DNA of 64,000 nucleotides from Fusobacterium gastrosuis (GCF_900095285.1 NZ_LT607734.1:1054001-1118000), one strand, 5' to 3'. Numbered from the stretch's first letter, positions 35,966 to 43,053 are shown. Notes: generated by a model from the sequence alone, not told the origin. Numbers and translations are program-made.

Positions 35966-37969
35966 TTATTGTTTTATATAGTAATACCTCTCAGATTTTC
36001 CAGCATTCCAATTAAATTTTACATCTAGTTCAGGTACAAATCTTTTTAATTGTTTTGAGAATGTCTGTTTGCTTATTGGTTTGTAGTTATCTCTTGTACA
36101 AAAAAGCTCATAATCTCTATATATTTCATTTGTTGGTTTATTATTAAAGTACATTTTCCCTTGAATTGTTCCTTTTATTTTTTCATTAATAAAAGTCAAT
36201 ATTGGATTATTGTCCTCATTAAATTCATCTAGCATCATTTGGGCTTTTTGTGAATATGTAAAACATTTATTTGTTAATAATCTATTTAAGCCACTTAATG
36301 CAAGCATTAAAAAAGCTTCCATATTTTCTGGCGTGGTCATTTTCTCCACTATTTTAAAATCAATATTCCCATTTTCCTTTGAATAAGTGACAGGGAAAGG
36401 CACTATAATAAATCTTGTGGAGATAGCCCCAGTAGGGTCTTTAAATCTTGGTAAAGTGTTAGCACTAAATAAAAACTTAACATTCATTGAATATTGTTTA
36501 CTGTCCTTGCCTTTACTTTCAATCATTAAAGGTTCGCCACTTATTGCCTTTTTAATGTCTGAATCTTCATTGATATATTGGTCACTTATATCATCGCCAA
36601 AATTAACTATTTTACCAATTAAGCCAGTTAGTCCAAATCTTGAGGCCATTTGCTTCATATCAAGTATAGAGCAGTTTTCATATCCAAATAAAGAAGTCAA
36701 AACATCAATAAATTTACTTTTTCCGTTGTTATGCTCTCCCTTGATAATTAGAGCTTTTTTCATTATATTTTTAGGATATAAAATATATCCAATAAATTCA
36801 GTTAAAATATTGAATACCTCTCTATCCTCTCCCACTAGCTCCATTAAATACTTTTCTACTGTTTCAGTATTTACTAATGGGTTATAATTTACATCAATAT
36901 AAAATGTGGTAATAATATCTTTATTATGGGGTTCTATTTCTAAAGTATCTATATTAAGCAAGCCATTTTTTAATGATACATAATTTAAATTAATTTCTTT
37001 AGGCTCAAGCAAGCTATCAAGTTTAGACATTGCCTCGTTCCATTTGCTCGTGCTTATGCTTTTATATTCTTGTAATATTTTATTTTTAATTTTTTTATGC
37101 TCAATATATTCATATGACTTGCCATTATAACCATAGATATAATCATTTATACTTATTAGCTGATTATCGTGTATTACTTTTTCAGCTAGCAAATGAGTTA
37201 TTACTGTCAAATTCCCTTGCTTATTTTCAACTAAAAAATTAAATTTTTTTACCTGGTCCACTTCTTTCATTAATTCAGCTTCTTCTCTCATAAGGCTTGT
37301 AAACTCTTTCATATTAATAGGCTCATACATCAAATGATTATTGATTATTTCACATATTTTATAAGTGTCTAACTCACTGTATCCACTTTTTAATAATTGG
37401 TATTTATAAGAGCTGATAAAATTATTACGGCCATTAACTCCCCTTTCATTCTCCAGATTTTCAAGTTTATTTTTTAGCCTTTTGTCATATTTAAGCCATT
37501 GGGGTAAATCTGCTATATTATTAGTATCATTTATTATAGTTCTTATTTTTCCATTATATTTTAATACCTGCCAGCCCCATTTACTCCCCAGCTTATAATC
37601 TGCCCTTAGTCCAATAGGTAATAGCTCACCTGTGATATTGCTTGTAATATCTGCAGGACATTTAAAAATAAAATGATGCCCGTGGTTAGTTTCTATTATT
37701 GGGGTATCTATACCATAAGTTTTTAAGATCTCAATTAATAATTTGCTTTCTGTTTTATTTTCATCATAGATACCATTAATTTTATTATCTAAGTCAACCA
37801 AAATATAATCATCTTTCAAATACCCTAAATAATTATCGTACTTATCTATATCAGCATATGAAAAAAGATTAATAATGTCTTTAGCTTTCTCTTTTGTTAT
37901 TGCTGGAGCTTTTGCCTTATCTCCTGTACCACCTTTATAAAATCCTTTGTATGCTTCTTTAAACTTCAT
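35966..37969 (-). CDS. Phage/plasmid primase with SF3 helicase (P4/D5 type)
   Basis: The 667-residue protein has an N-terminal primase-polymerase-like region with DYILVDLDNK (about 52) and TNHGHHFIFKC (about 94), a D5_N-like middle, and an SF3 helicase: Walker A GEHNNGKSKF (about 406), Walker B KIVNFGDDISD (about 445) and sensor motif VKFLFSANTLPRF (about 489), then a winged-helix end. Such proteins initiate replication of satellites and small plasmids by opening an origin and priming it. The iteron-flanked AT-rich region right after its stop is the likely target. Confidence 0.9.
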   Translation of the reverse strand: MKFKEAYKGFYKGGTGDKAKAPAITKEKAKDIINLFSYADIDKYDNYLGYLKDDYILVDLDNKINGIYDENKTESKLLIEILKTYGIDTPIIETNHGHHFIFKCPADITSNITGELLPIGLRADYKLGSKWGWQVLKYNGKIRTIINDTNNIADLPQWLKYDKRLKNKLENLENERGVNGRNNFISSYKYQLLKSGYSELDTYKICEIINNHLMYEPINMKEFTSLMREEAELMKEVDQVKKFNFLVENKQGNLTVITHLLAEKVIHDNQLISINDYIYGYNGKSYEYIEHKKIKNKILQEYKSISTSKWNEAMSKLDSLLEPKEINLNYVSLKNGLLNIDTLEIEPHNKDIITTFYIDVNYNPLVNTETVEKYLMELVGEDREVFNILTEFIGYILYPKNIMKKALIIKGEHNNGKSKFIDVLTSLFGYENCSILDMKQMASRFGLTGLIGKIVNFGDDISDQYINEDSDIKKAISGEPLMIESKGKDSKQYSMNVKFLFSANTLPRFKDPTGAISTRFIIVPFPVTYSKENGNIDFKIVEKMTTPENMEAFLMLALSGLNRLLTNKCFTYSQKAQMMLDEFNEDNNPILTFINEKIKGTIQGKMYFNNKPTNEIYRDYELFCTRDNYKPISKQTFSKQLKRFVPELDVKFNWNAGKSERYYYIKQ

Positions 37970-37978
37970 TACATCACC

Positions 37979-38245
37979 TTATGAATTTAAAAAGTCATTA
38001 ATGTTTATTTTTTCGTCTCCAAAAATTAAGAAGAGTTCAGACATATTTTTTTTTAAATTTCTTTTATACTCTATGTTAATAAGTACATCACTTTTTATTT
38101 TAATACTGTAATACTTGTTATCATCTTCACACATTACGCTATTAATATCTAATATTTCAGCCCCCTTATCTTGTATTAGCTTCAATAATTTATTGATTTT
38201 ACCCACTATGATTTTATTATCATAAATATCTATTATTTGTATCAT
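37979..38245 (-). CDS. Element-encoded small protein, paralogue of the upstream gene
   Basis: An 88-residue protein with no family that I recognise. Its middle, KLLKLIQDKGAEILDINSVM and YYSIKIKSD, lines up with KILKEMRDIGAELISLNIDV and YDYTIKFK in the gene just upstream, so the two are tandem paralogues. It sits nine bases before the primase gene and after a good AAGGAG site. A replication-accessory or anti-host role is conceivable but unproven. Confidence 0.65.
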   Translation of the reverse strand: MIQIIDIYDNKIIVGKINKLLKLIQDKGAEILDINSVMCEDDNKYYSIKIKSDVLINIEYKRNLKKNMSELFLIFGDEKININDFLNS

Positions 38246-38258
38246 CTTTCATCACTCC

Positions 38259-38498
38259 TTAAAAGTCTTCCAGTAATAAACAAAAATGTACTGGGTCATA
38301 TTTATTAAATAATCTTGTTGCCTTTTTCATATGCTTAAATTTAATTGTATAATCATATATCAAGTTGCCAAACTCATCTTTTATTACATCAATATTAAGG
38401 CTTATTAGTTCAGCACCTATATCCCGCATTTCTTTTAATATTTTAGTTGTATCACTATTGTAAGCATATTCTTTAAAGTTTATTGTTTGTAGTATCAC
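38259..38498 (-). CDS. Element-encoded small protein, paralogue of the downstream gene
   Basis: A 79-residue protein starting at GTG (AGAGGTG spaced six bases before it). It shares the pattern KILxxxxDxGAELxxxN...YxxxIKxK with the next gene and ends VHFCLLLEDF. No domain is recognised. The stop codon of this gene overlaps the ribosome site of the next, so they are coupled. The repeated leader element at 38523-38627 lies directly upstream. Confidence 0.6.
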   Translation of the reverse strand: MILQTINFKEYAYNSDTTKILKEMRDIGAELISLNIDVIKDEFGNLIYDYTIKFKHMKKATRLFNKYDPVHFCLLLEDF

Positions 38499-38522
38499 AC
38501 TCTACACCTCTGTTATTTTAAA

Positions 38523-38627
38523 TTTGGCTTGCTGGCATAGCTCTAAAAATCGTTTTAAAAGCTTCAATGATAATTTATATCAAAAAGTATTTTCTTAGCT
38601 TGTAAACGGCTTCTAATAGCTTATAAT
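38523..38627 (-). repeat. Dispersed ~105-bp repeat, copy 1
   Basis: This block matches 42401-42504 over its whole length, with near identity at both ends: TTGGCTTGCTGGCATAGCTC plus TAAAAATCGTTTTAAAA on one side and GGCTTCTAATAGCT on the other, and TTTATATCAAAAAG between. On the minus strand it precedes the small-gene/primase operon. A short frame ending LLEAVYKLRKYFLI is present, but without a start, and the strongest conservation is outside it, so the element is probably not just coding. Confidence 0.8.
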
Positions 38628-38693
38628 TAATTTATTGATTTTATATAAAAATTATGTTATTATTTGAATATGAAAAAAGCTATTATTTAATTT

Positions 38694-38710
38694 CTATTGT
38701 CCGCCAGACT
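38694..38710 (-). repeat. GTCTGGCGGAC element, copy 1
   Basis: AGTCTGGCGGACAATAG on the minus strand, 30 bases after the stop of the 38740 gene. Identical cores lie at 39480 and 40851. The core can form a small GTCT/GGAC hairpin with a GGC loop and is unusually GC-rich for the element. Confidence 0.8.
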
Positions 38711-38739
38711 TAGTTTATTTAATATAGCTTTTTTTCTTT

Positions 38740-39009
38740 TTACTCAGCATTTTTTACTTGGAATTTATCAATATTTATTTCTAGTTTATTCATTAGTTTT
38801 TTCAAATTCTCCATTAATGTATATGTGTGGTCTTCTGCTATATATGTTGATATTTTTATATGGTCTTCTACATCACTGACATACTCCATAGCCTCAATAA
38901 TAACCCTTAATAAACTATGTATATTAAGGGCTTGTAAATAAAAGTTTTCAATCTGTGCCGCTCCCATTTTACAAATTTTAATGCCGTTCTCTGTTTCTAT
39001 AATATCCAT
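38740..39009 (-). CDS. Element-encoded small acidic protein
   Basis: An 89-residue protein (MDIIETENGIKICKMGAAQI...) that looks all-helical and is of no family I can name. Its middle (HSLLRVIIEAMEYVSDVEDH) resembles small phage-borne helical proteins such as DUF3077-like ones only in general character. GGAG is spaced nine bases before the ATG at 39009; the longer start at 39018 overlaps the previous stop codon as ATGA and is possible too. Confidence 0.6.
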   Translation of the reverse strand: MDIIETENGIKICKMGAAQIENFYLQALNIHSLLRVIIEAMEYVSDVEDHIKISTYIAEDHTYTLMENLKKLMNKLEINIDKFQVKNAE

Positions 39010-39014
39010 TGTCA

Positions 39015-39317
39015 TCATCTCCTATCAATTTCAATTATTTTATTTTCATCATCATAGCACCAATTAATTATTCCCAATCTTTCAAGTTCTAAGCCTTTGA
39101 AAATTCCACTTACATAATAACTTTTCCTTATTTCTTCAATATTTTTCTTAAGTTCTTTTATTAATTTAAGATTTTTATCAGTTGCCAAAATATTAAAACT
39201 TGCTATGATTTTAGATATATTTTCTGTTGCCCTTTCTGCTTCTTCTGTGACTGGCATAATTAAATTTTCTATTTTCTTAATTTCTCCAGGTTTAAAAAAA
39301 ATATCTCTATGTGTCAT
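39015..39317 (-). CDS. Element-encoded small coiled-coil protein
   Basis: A 100-residue protein, THRDIFFKPGEIKKIENLIM..., with a long amphipathic helix (about 20-65) and a C-terminal beta hairpin (IINWCYDDENKIIEIDRR). No family is recognised. It overlaps the next gene at its stop and follows a 46-codon small gene, all as one operon with AATAGGAGATGATGA ribosome-site regions. Confidence 0.6.
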   Translation of the reverse strand: MTHRDIFFKPGEIKKIENLIMPVTEEAERATENISKIIASFNILATDKNLKLIKELKKNIEEIRKSYYVSGIFKGLELERLGIINWCYDDENKIIEIDRR

Positions 39318-39327
39318 AAGTTTTTCA

Positions 39328-39468
39328 TCATCTCCTATTTAATTCTTTTTTAGCTATTACTAATAAACGATCTGCCAATATAGCAATTCTATTATTGGGG
39401 TTATTCTCTTTGATTTCTTTGATGATACTAATAAAATCATCAATATCATCTTTGCTTATATACTGCAT
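39328..39468 (-). CDS. Element-encoded small helical protein (46 aa)
   Basis: The frame starts MQYISKDDIDDFISIIKEIK and ends in LLVIAKKELNRR; it is acidic, then basic, and wholly helical. GGAG lies nine bases before the ATG and its stop is inside the ribosome-site region of the next gene. I do not recognise it. The GTCTGGCGGAC element copy 2 lies in its leader. Confidence 0.55.
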   Translation of the reverse strand: MQYISKDDIDDFISIIKEIKENNPNNRIAILADRLLVIAKKELNRR

Positions 39469-39479
39469 TCTTATCACTC

Positions 39480-39496
39480 CTATTGTCCGCCAGACT
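39480..39496 (-). repeat. GTCTGGCGGAC element, copy 2
   Basis: AGTCTGGCGGACAATAG on the minus strand, covering the end of a ribbon-helix-helix gene and running into the GGAG ribosome site of the 46-codon gene. Confidence 0.8.
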
Positions 39497-39638
39497 AATT
39501 TTTATTATTTTCTATATAGTCCCATAAAATACCAACTATAAAACTATTTAGATTAATGCCCTTTAATTCTGCTTTTTCTTTCAATTGCTTTTCAAGGCTT
39601 ATGGGTATTCTTAATACTTTGGCTTTTATTTCTTTCAT
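39495..39638 (-). CDS. Small ribbon-helix-helix protein (47 aa)
   Basis: The 47-residue product (KEIKAKVLRIPISLEKQLKE, then KGINLNSFIVGILWDYIENN) fits the Arc/CopG ribbon-helix-helix fold: a basic beta strand, then two helices with the LNSFI turn. It is probably a dimeric repressor. AGGAGTGAGAGA is spaced well before the ATG. It faces another RHH gene at 39811 across a shared 172-base region with direct repeats. Confidence 0.7.
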   Translation of the reverse strand: MKEIKAKVLRIPISLEKQLKEKAELKGINLNSFIVGILWDYIENNKN

Positions 39639-39663
39639 TCTCTCACTCCTTTTTATTTCTTTT

Positions 39664-39779
39664 AGATACCTAAGATACCTATAATATATATTTGTTTTTT
39701 TATTTTGTCAATATCTTTTTTATATCTTTGGTATATTTTTAATATCTATAATTTTTTTAATATCTATGATATTATTAAT
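39664..39779. promoter_or_regulatory. Shared operator region between two RHH genes
   Basis: AGATACCTA occurs twice in tandem (about 39664-39681, with an 11-base period) near the minus-strand gene, and AATATCTAT occurs twice (about 39740 and 39761) near the plus-strand gene. Both families share a GATA/TATC core. These are natural operator candidates for one or both RHH proteins. Confidence 0.5.
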
Positions 39780-39810
39780 AAATATAAATTATTTATAAGG
39801 GGGCTTTTAT

Positions 39811-39987
39811 ATGTCAATAAAACAATATCCATTAAAGATTGATGCCGTGCTACTCCACAAGTTAAAAATCATAGCTAGCTATAATTCAAGGTCTATCAAT
39901 AAAGAGATAGAACATTTAATTAAAAAAAATATTGAAGACTTTGAGAAAAACAACCATAAAATTGAACTCACGAACTTAGAGGACTAA
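39811..39987 (+). CDS. Arc-like ribbon-helix-helix protein (58 aa)
   Basis: The 58-residue protein starts MSIKQYPLKIDAVLLHKLKI and continues ASYNSRSINKEIEHLIKKNI, matching Arc-type repressors (strand YPLKID, then helix, SRSINKEI, helix). AAGGGGG is eight bases before the ATG. It is one of only two plus-strand genes in the element and is followed at once by a terminator, so it is an isolated regulator divergent from the main operon. Confidence 0.75.
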   Translation: MSIKQYPLKIDAVLLHKLKIIASYNSRSINKEIEHLIKKNIEDFEKNNHKIELTNLED

Positions 39988-40010
39988 GGCACTTTTATAA
40001 GTGTCTTTTT
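39988..40010 (+). terminator. Terminator after the Arc-like gene
   Basis: GGCACTTTTATAAGTGTC forms a 7-bp stem and is followed by TTTTT. Confidence 0.75.
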
Positions 40011-40755
40011 AATTTAAAAAGTTTATAAATTCATTGCCTTTCATTTTGCAGTTTTTATATATTGCTTTATAGTCTTTTAACTCTGTCATACCTTTGTTTA
40101 TTTCTTTTTTTAATATATTTTCTAATTGCTCTATTAAGTGCAATTTATAAGGGGTCAAACTGTCCCTTGTGTCATCTGTTCCACTTAGTTTATTTATTAA
40201 TTTTGTGTAATTCCTATATATTAAATTGGCTTTTGTGCTTCCTCTTGCTATTGCATAACTCTCTAAACTTTTCAATGTATCCCTAAAACTTTTATTATTT
40301 TCTTTACTCCCTTGTCTTATCTCTAACCATTCAGGACTGTTTTTATTGTTTAATATCTTTATAGCCGTTATATATTTCTTTTCTAAATGCTCAATATACT
40401 TAAATACTGCTTTTCTTACGGTCTTGCTCTCTCTTGCTAATACTTGCTTAGCTTGGTTATATGTTAAGTTGTACATTGGTTGTTTTCTGTTCCATTGGTC
40501 TTTATAAGTTGTTTCATAGATTTTATTGTCATCTACTTTTGAAATCTCCAAAATTTTTTGGACATCTATTTTATTGTCATCTACTTTTGAGGTCGGCGAA
40601 ATTTTTCCCACACCTATTTCCTCAAAAAATTCTTCTCTTATAATTTTCAATAAATCTTTATGGGTTGTCTTTCTTCTTCCCTCTTTAACTCTAAATAAAT
40701 TTATCTGTTCCAATAATTCCAAGCTTGTAATTCTGTCTTTATTTAATATTTTCAT
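40009..40755 (-). CDS. Rha-like phage antirepressor / regulatory protein
   Basis: A 248-residue protein. Residues 1-50 hold a helix-turn-helix-like start (ITSLELLEQINLFRVKEGRR), then YKDQWNRKQPMYNLTYNQAKQVLARESKTVRKAVFKYIEHLE resembles the pRha/antirepressor core, and a helical C-terminal part follows. Between them SKVDDNKI occurs twice, also at DNA level (TTTTATTGTCATCTACTTTT twice), a recent internal duplication. Antirepressors inactivate CI-like repressors to induce an element; that role here is inference. The true ATG is 40755 (GAGGTGG before it), not 40767. Confidence 0.65.
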   Translation of the reverse strand: MKILNKDRITSLELLEQINLFRVKEGRRKTTHKDLLKIIREEFFEEIGVGKISPTSKVDDNKIDVQKILEISKVDDNKIYETTYKDQWNRKQPMYNLTYNQAKQVLARESKTVRKAVFKYIEHLEKKYITAIKILNNKNSPEWLEIRQGSKENNKSFRDTLKSLESYAIARGSTKANLIYRNYTKLINKLSGTDDTRDSLTPYKLHLIEQLENILKKEINKGMTELKDYKAIYKNCKMKGNEFINFLN

Positions 40756-40837
40756 TGCCCACCTCATTAATTAATTGCTCTTTTAACATAGTGCCCAATT
40801 GCTTAATTATTTGGTCTAAACTTCCCTTTAATAACAT
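40739..40837 (-). CDS. Element-encoded tiny protein (32 aa)
   Basis: The frame encodes MLLKGSLDQIIKQLGTMLKE followed by QLINEVGNENIK, an amphipathic helix. GGAG is ten bases before the ATG and the gene overlaps the antirepressor start by 17 bases. It matches no family known to me; it may serve as a coupling leader for the next gene. Confidence 0.45.
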   Translation of the reverse strand: MLLKGSLDQIIKQLGTMLKEQLINEVGNENIK

Positions 40838-40850
40838 ATTTCATCATCTC

Positions 40851-40867
40851 CTATTGTCCGCCAGACT
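40851..40867 (-). repeat. GTCTGGCGGAC element, copy 3
   Basis: AGTCTGGCGGACAATAG on the minus strand, starting in the stop codon of the Cro-like gene and ending at the GGAG ribosome site of the 32-codon gene. Confidence 0.8.
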
Positions 40868-41073
40868 TAGTTATTTACAAATATTTCTACTACTTCGCTA
40901 TCTGTTAAAGCTAATACATTTTTTATGGCATTAATTTCTGACGGTCTAAACTCTGTTTTCCCGCAAAACTTAGCAGAAAAATTATTATAGTTCATACCTA
41001 TTTTTTTAGCTAGTTCTTTTACTAATACCCCTTTTAATGCCATTTTTGATTTTAATAAGTTCTTATTTAGCAT
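40867..41073 (-). CDS. Cro-like HTH regulator
   Basis: A 68-residue protein with an XRE-type helix-turn-helix (VLVKELAKKIGMNYNNFSAKFCGKTEFRPSEINAIKNVLAL). It is the first gene of the element's leftward operon and divergent from a CI-like gene, the standard phage-switch arrangement. GAGAGGTG precedes the ATG. Confidence 0.8.
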   Translation of the reverse strand: MLNKNLLKSKMALKGVLVKELAKKIGMNYNNFSAKFCGKTEFRPSEINAIKNVLALTDSEVVEIFVNN

Positions 41074-41094
41074 TGTTTTTCACCTCTCTTTTTT
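41067..41094 (-). promoter_or_regulatory. Leader and ribosome site of the leftward early operon
   Basis: AAAAAGAGAGGTGAAAAACA directly precedes the Cro-like ATG at 41073. Confidence 0.5.
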
Positions 41095-41120
41095 ATTTAC
41101 TAGTCTTATCTTAAAGAATG

Positions 41121-41244
41121 CTAGTATATTTTTTATGTATATTAGTATATACATTTACTATATATAATTATACACATATCTATTATAATGTCAATATATA
41201 TTTTGTAAAAATAAATTGCTTTTTTTTATATTAGTGTATACAAT
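41121..41244. promoter_or_regulatory. Divergent promoters and operators of the Cro/CI-type switch
   Basis: Leftward promoter: TTGACA (41089+100, i.e. 41189-41194 on the minus strand) with TATAAT at 41167-41172 and a 16-base spacer. Rightward promoter: TTGCTT (41216-41221) and TACAAT (41239-41244), 17-base spacer. Three related sites with the pattern yTAGTrTA occur at 41121 (CTAGTATA), 41142 (TTAGTATATAC) and 41231 (TTAGTGTATAC); the last overlaps the rightward -10. They are the likely operators. Confidence 0.65.
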
Positions 41245-41278
41245 AGATATATATTAATATTCAGTGAGGTTTAAAAAT

Positions 41279-41887
41279 ATGATTAAGTTTAATTTAGGGG
41301 TTTTATTGGCTGAAAGAAATTTAAATATAAATAAAGTTCATAATGATACAGGGCTAAGTCGTATAACTTTAAGTGCTATATCCAATAATAATGGCCAAGG
41401 TATCCAGCTAGATACTATAAATAAATTGTGTCAATATTTAAAAATTACTCCAGGAGAGTTGTTTATATATGTTCCTTTTGATATTAGTTTTAAATTTCAA
41501 TACACTGATAATATTACTATTGAAGTAGTTCACAATAATAATAAGTACGAATACACATTTTATTACAGTATTGACCAACAAAAAACATCTATTAAAAATC
41601 ATTTGAAGGAATTTATTGGGTATGGTTGCAATCTTGATTTATTAACTGACAGATTTGAATATGAAAACGAAGAAAAAGAAAGAAATATAATAAAAAATTA
41701 TTTGAAGCAACTACCAATACAATTATATATGATTTTTGAATCAGAAATTAGAAGAAATCTTAATAAATTGCTTGATGAGAGAATAGAAGAATTATCGCAA
41801 TTAGAAGAATTTGCTAATATAGACATTGAAAATTTTCATAAGTTTATAGAGTTTTCACTTGATGAAATATTTGGGATTGAAATCTAA
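41279..41887 (+). CDS. XRE-family repressor (CI-like)
   Basis: The 202-residue protein has an N-terminal helix-turn-helix of the short-type Cro/C1 family (GVLLAERNLNINKVHNDTGLSRITLSAISNNNGQGIQLDTINKLCQYLKITPGELF) and an unfamiliar C-terminal part with no LexA-like protease motif (no Ser-Lys pair is visible), so it is probably not SOS-cleaved. This fits control by an antirepressor instead. GTGAGGT is spaced correctly for ATG 41279; the earlier GTG lies in it. Confidence 0.85.
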   Translation: MIKFNLGVLLAERNLNINKVHNDTGLSRITLSAISNNNGQGIQLDTINKLCQYLKITPGELFIYVPFDISFKFQYTDNITIEVVHNNNKYEYTFYYSIDQQKTSIKNHLKEFIGYGCNLDLLTDRFEYENEEKERNIIKNYLKQLPIQLYMIFESEIRRNLNKLLDERIEELSQLEEFANIDIENFHKFIEFSLDEIFGIEI

Positions 41888-41916
41888 ATGAAAATAAAAA
41901 ATAAATCCATAAAAAA

Positions 41917-42060
41917 CTAAACTCCAATAAAAAATAACCTCAACAAATTTCTGAATCACAATTTTTGATTCAGAATATTCAGCCGACATTTCGGCTCAGT
42001 TTATAAAATCGCTTTTAACGACCTTATTTTTTTTGCTAAACTCCAATAAAAAATAAACTA
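41917..42060 (+). repeat. Paired 21-bp direct repeat with two hairpins between
   Basis: CTAAACTCCAATAAAAAATA occurs at about 41919 and 42038. Between them are two hairpins: CTGAATCA/TGATTCAG (41951-41973) and GCCGA/TCGGC (41982-41995). No gene is visible here. The region follows the repressor stop and may include its transcript end or a binding site. Confidence 0.6.
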
Positions 42061-42091
42061 GAACAAATAAATTACGGCAAAATACGGCAAT

Positions 42092-42119
42092 AAAAAAAAG
42101 GCACTCAATAAAAGAGTGC
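42092..42119 (-). terminator. Terminator for leftward transcripts
   Basis: On the minus strand GCACTCTTTTATTGAGTGC is followed by CTTTTTTTT... It would stop leftward transcripts coming from the 42.5 kb region before they run antisense into the repressor. Confidence 0.65.
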
Positions 42120-42297
42120 TTTTATATTTATGGAGATTTGAAAGAGGGTTATTACTAGTAGTAAAAAGTAGTAAAAAAGATTAAAAAATACTATATATAA
42201 TAAAAAACTAGAATTGTTATTTTATATAGCTTTAAAATGATTTTTATATATGGTAAAAAAAGATTAAAAAATCCTAATTTTTACCACTATTTTTTTA

Positions 42298-42346
42298 TTA
42301 CTAGTAAGTTACTAGAAAGCTACTAGAAATAATATTAAATTACTAG
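42298..42346. repeat. Phased TTACTAG repeats
   Basis: TTACTAG or CTACTAG starts at 42298, 42309, 42320 and 42340: the first three are spaced 11 bases apart, one helical turn. A further ACTAGTAGTA lies near 42150 and a palindrome containing TACTAG at 44016-44037. They look like cooperative protein-binding sites. Nothing coding of convincing length is found from 41888 to 42451. Confidence 0.65.
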
Positions 42347-42400
42347 AAACTATTTTATAAAATTATTTAATAGTTTTTTAATTTCTTTCATATTTTAATT

Positions 42401-42504
42401 TTTGGCTTGCTGACATAGCTCTAAAAATCGTTTTAAAACATTCAGTGATATTTATATCAAAAAGAGTTTTAAAAGTCCGTATATGGCTTCTAATAGCTCA
42501 TAAT
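42401..42504 (-). repeat. Dispersed ~105-bp repeat, copy 2
   Basis: Second copy of the block at 38523-38627 (see there), in the same orientation. Differences cluster in the middle. Here the repeat includes the C-terminal end and stop of a possible 42-codon gene (42452-42580). Confidence 0.8.
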
Positions 42505-42580
42505 AAAAAAGTCCTATAATTTTTTTTATTTTTAATTTATATAAATAGTCGTGTTTTTTTATCTCAAAATCTTTAGCCAT
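42452..42580 (-). CDS. Possible small basic protein (42 aa)
   Basis: The frame starts MAKDFEIKKHDYLYKLKIKK and ends LLEAIYGLLKLFLI: a basic front and an amphipathic to hydrophobic tail. AGAGGT is nine bases before the ATG. Its final codons match the frame seen in repeat copy 1, which lacks a start, so copy 1 may be a decayed relative. No family is recognised. Confidence 0.4.
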   Translation of the reverse strand: MAKDFEIKKHDYLYKLKIKKIIGLFYYELLEAIYGLLKLFLI

Positions 42581-42849
42581 AGTTTTATACCTCTTTTGAT
42601 TTACTCATTAAAAAATCTTTAGTATGTGCGTTGTTTTTCTGCTCAAAATTGATTTTAATATATTATCCTATACCCATTTTTTAATTATAAAAAACATATG
42701 CCAAATTCTGCCAAAATTTTTATAAAAATCTTGTGCCGTATTAATATAAAATACTGTTCCTATTTGCTCCCTCTTTTGTCTGGCTTTGTCCAGCTTTTAT
42801 TGTAATACTTTGTATATCCTAGCAGTATTATTATGAAATCTTAAAGCCT

Positions 42850-42935
42850 TGTTGATAGTCGTTGTCGTTGTCGTTTTTTTGTCGTTTTCGTTTTTCGTTT
42901 TTCTTGCGTTTTTTCTTTCGTTTTTTTCGTTTCCC
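42850..42935. repeat. Low-complexity TCGTT-rich tract
   Basis: TCGTTG repeats (TCGTTGTCGTTGTCGTT) merge into repeated CGTTTTT and CGTTTTC units over about 85 bases. On the minus strand one frame is open across it and would read as Lys/Arg-rich then NDNDND, but no start codon fits. The rest of 42581-43050 holds no gene I can support. Confidence 0.7.
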
Positions 42936-43053
42936 TTTTTTATAGCCTCCAAAAAGTACAAAATAAATTTATAATCTCTTTGCCTCTTTCATACCCTTAA
43001 TAAATAAAATAGCTAAATTATATAAATAGCTTTCCATATACAAGACTTAAAAT

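Noticed and set aside
36387..36887. 166-codon plus-strand frame opposite the primase gene
   Set aside because: Antisense shadow of the conserved SF3 helicase motifs; no independent support.
41888..42450. Tiny frames such as MKIKNKSIKN and MKEIKKLLNNFIK
   Set aside because: Too short, without convincing ribosome sites, within repeat-rich non-coding DNA.
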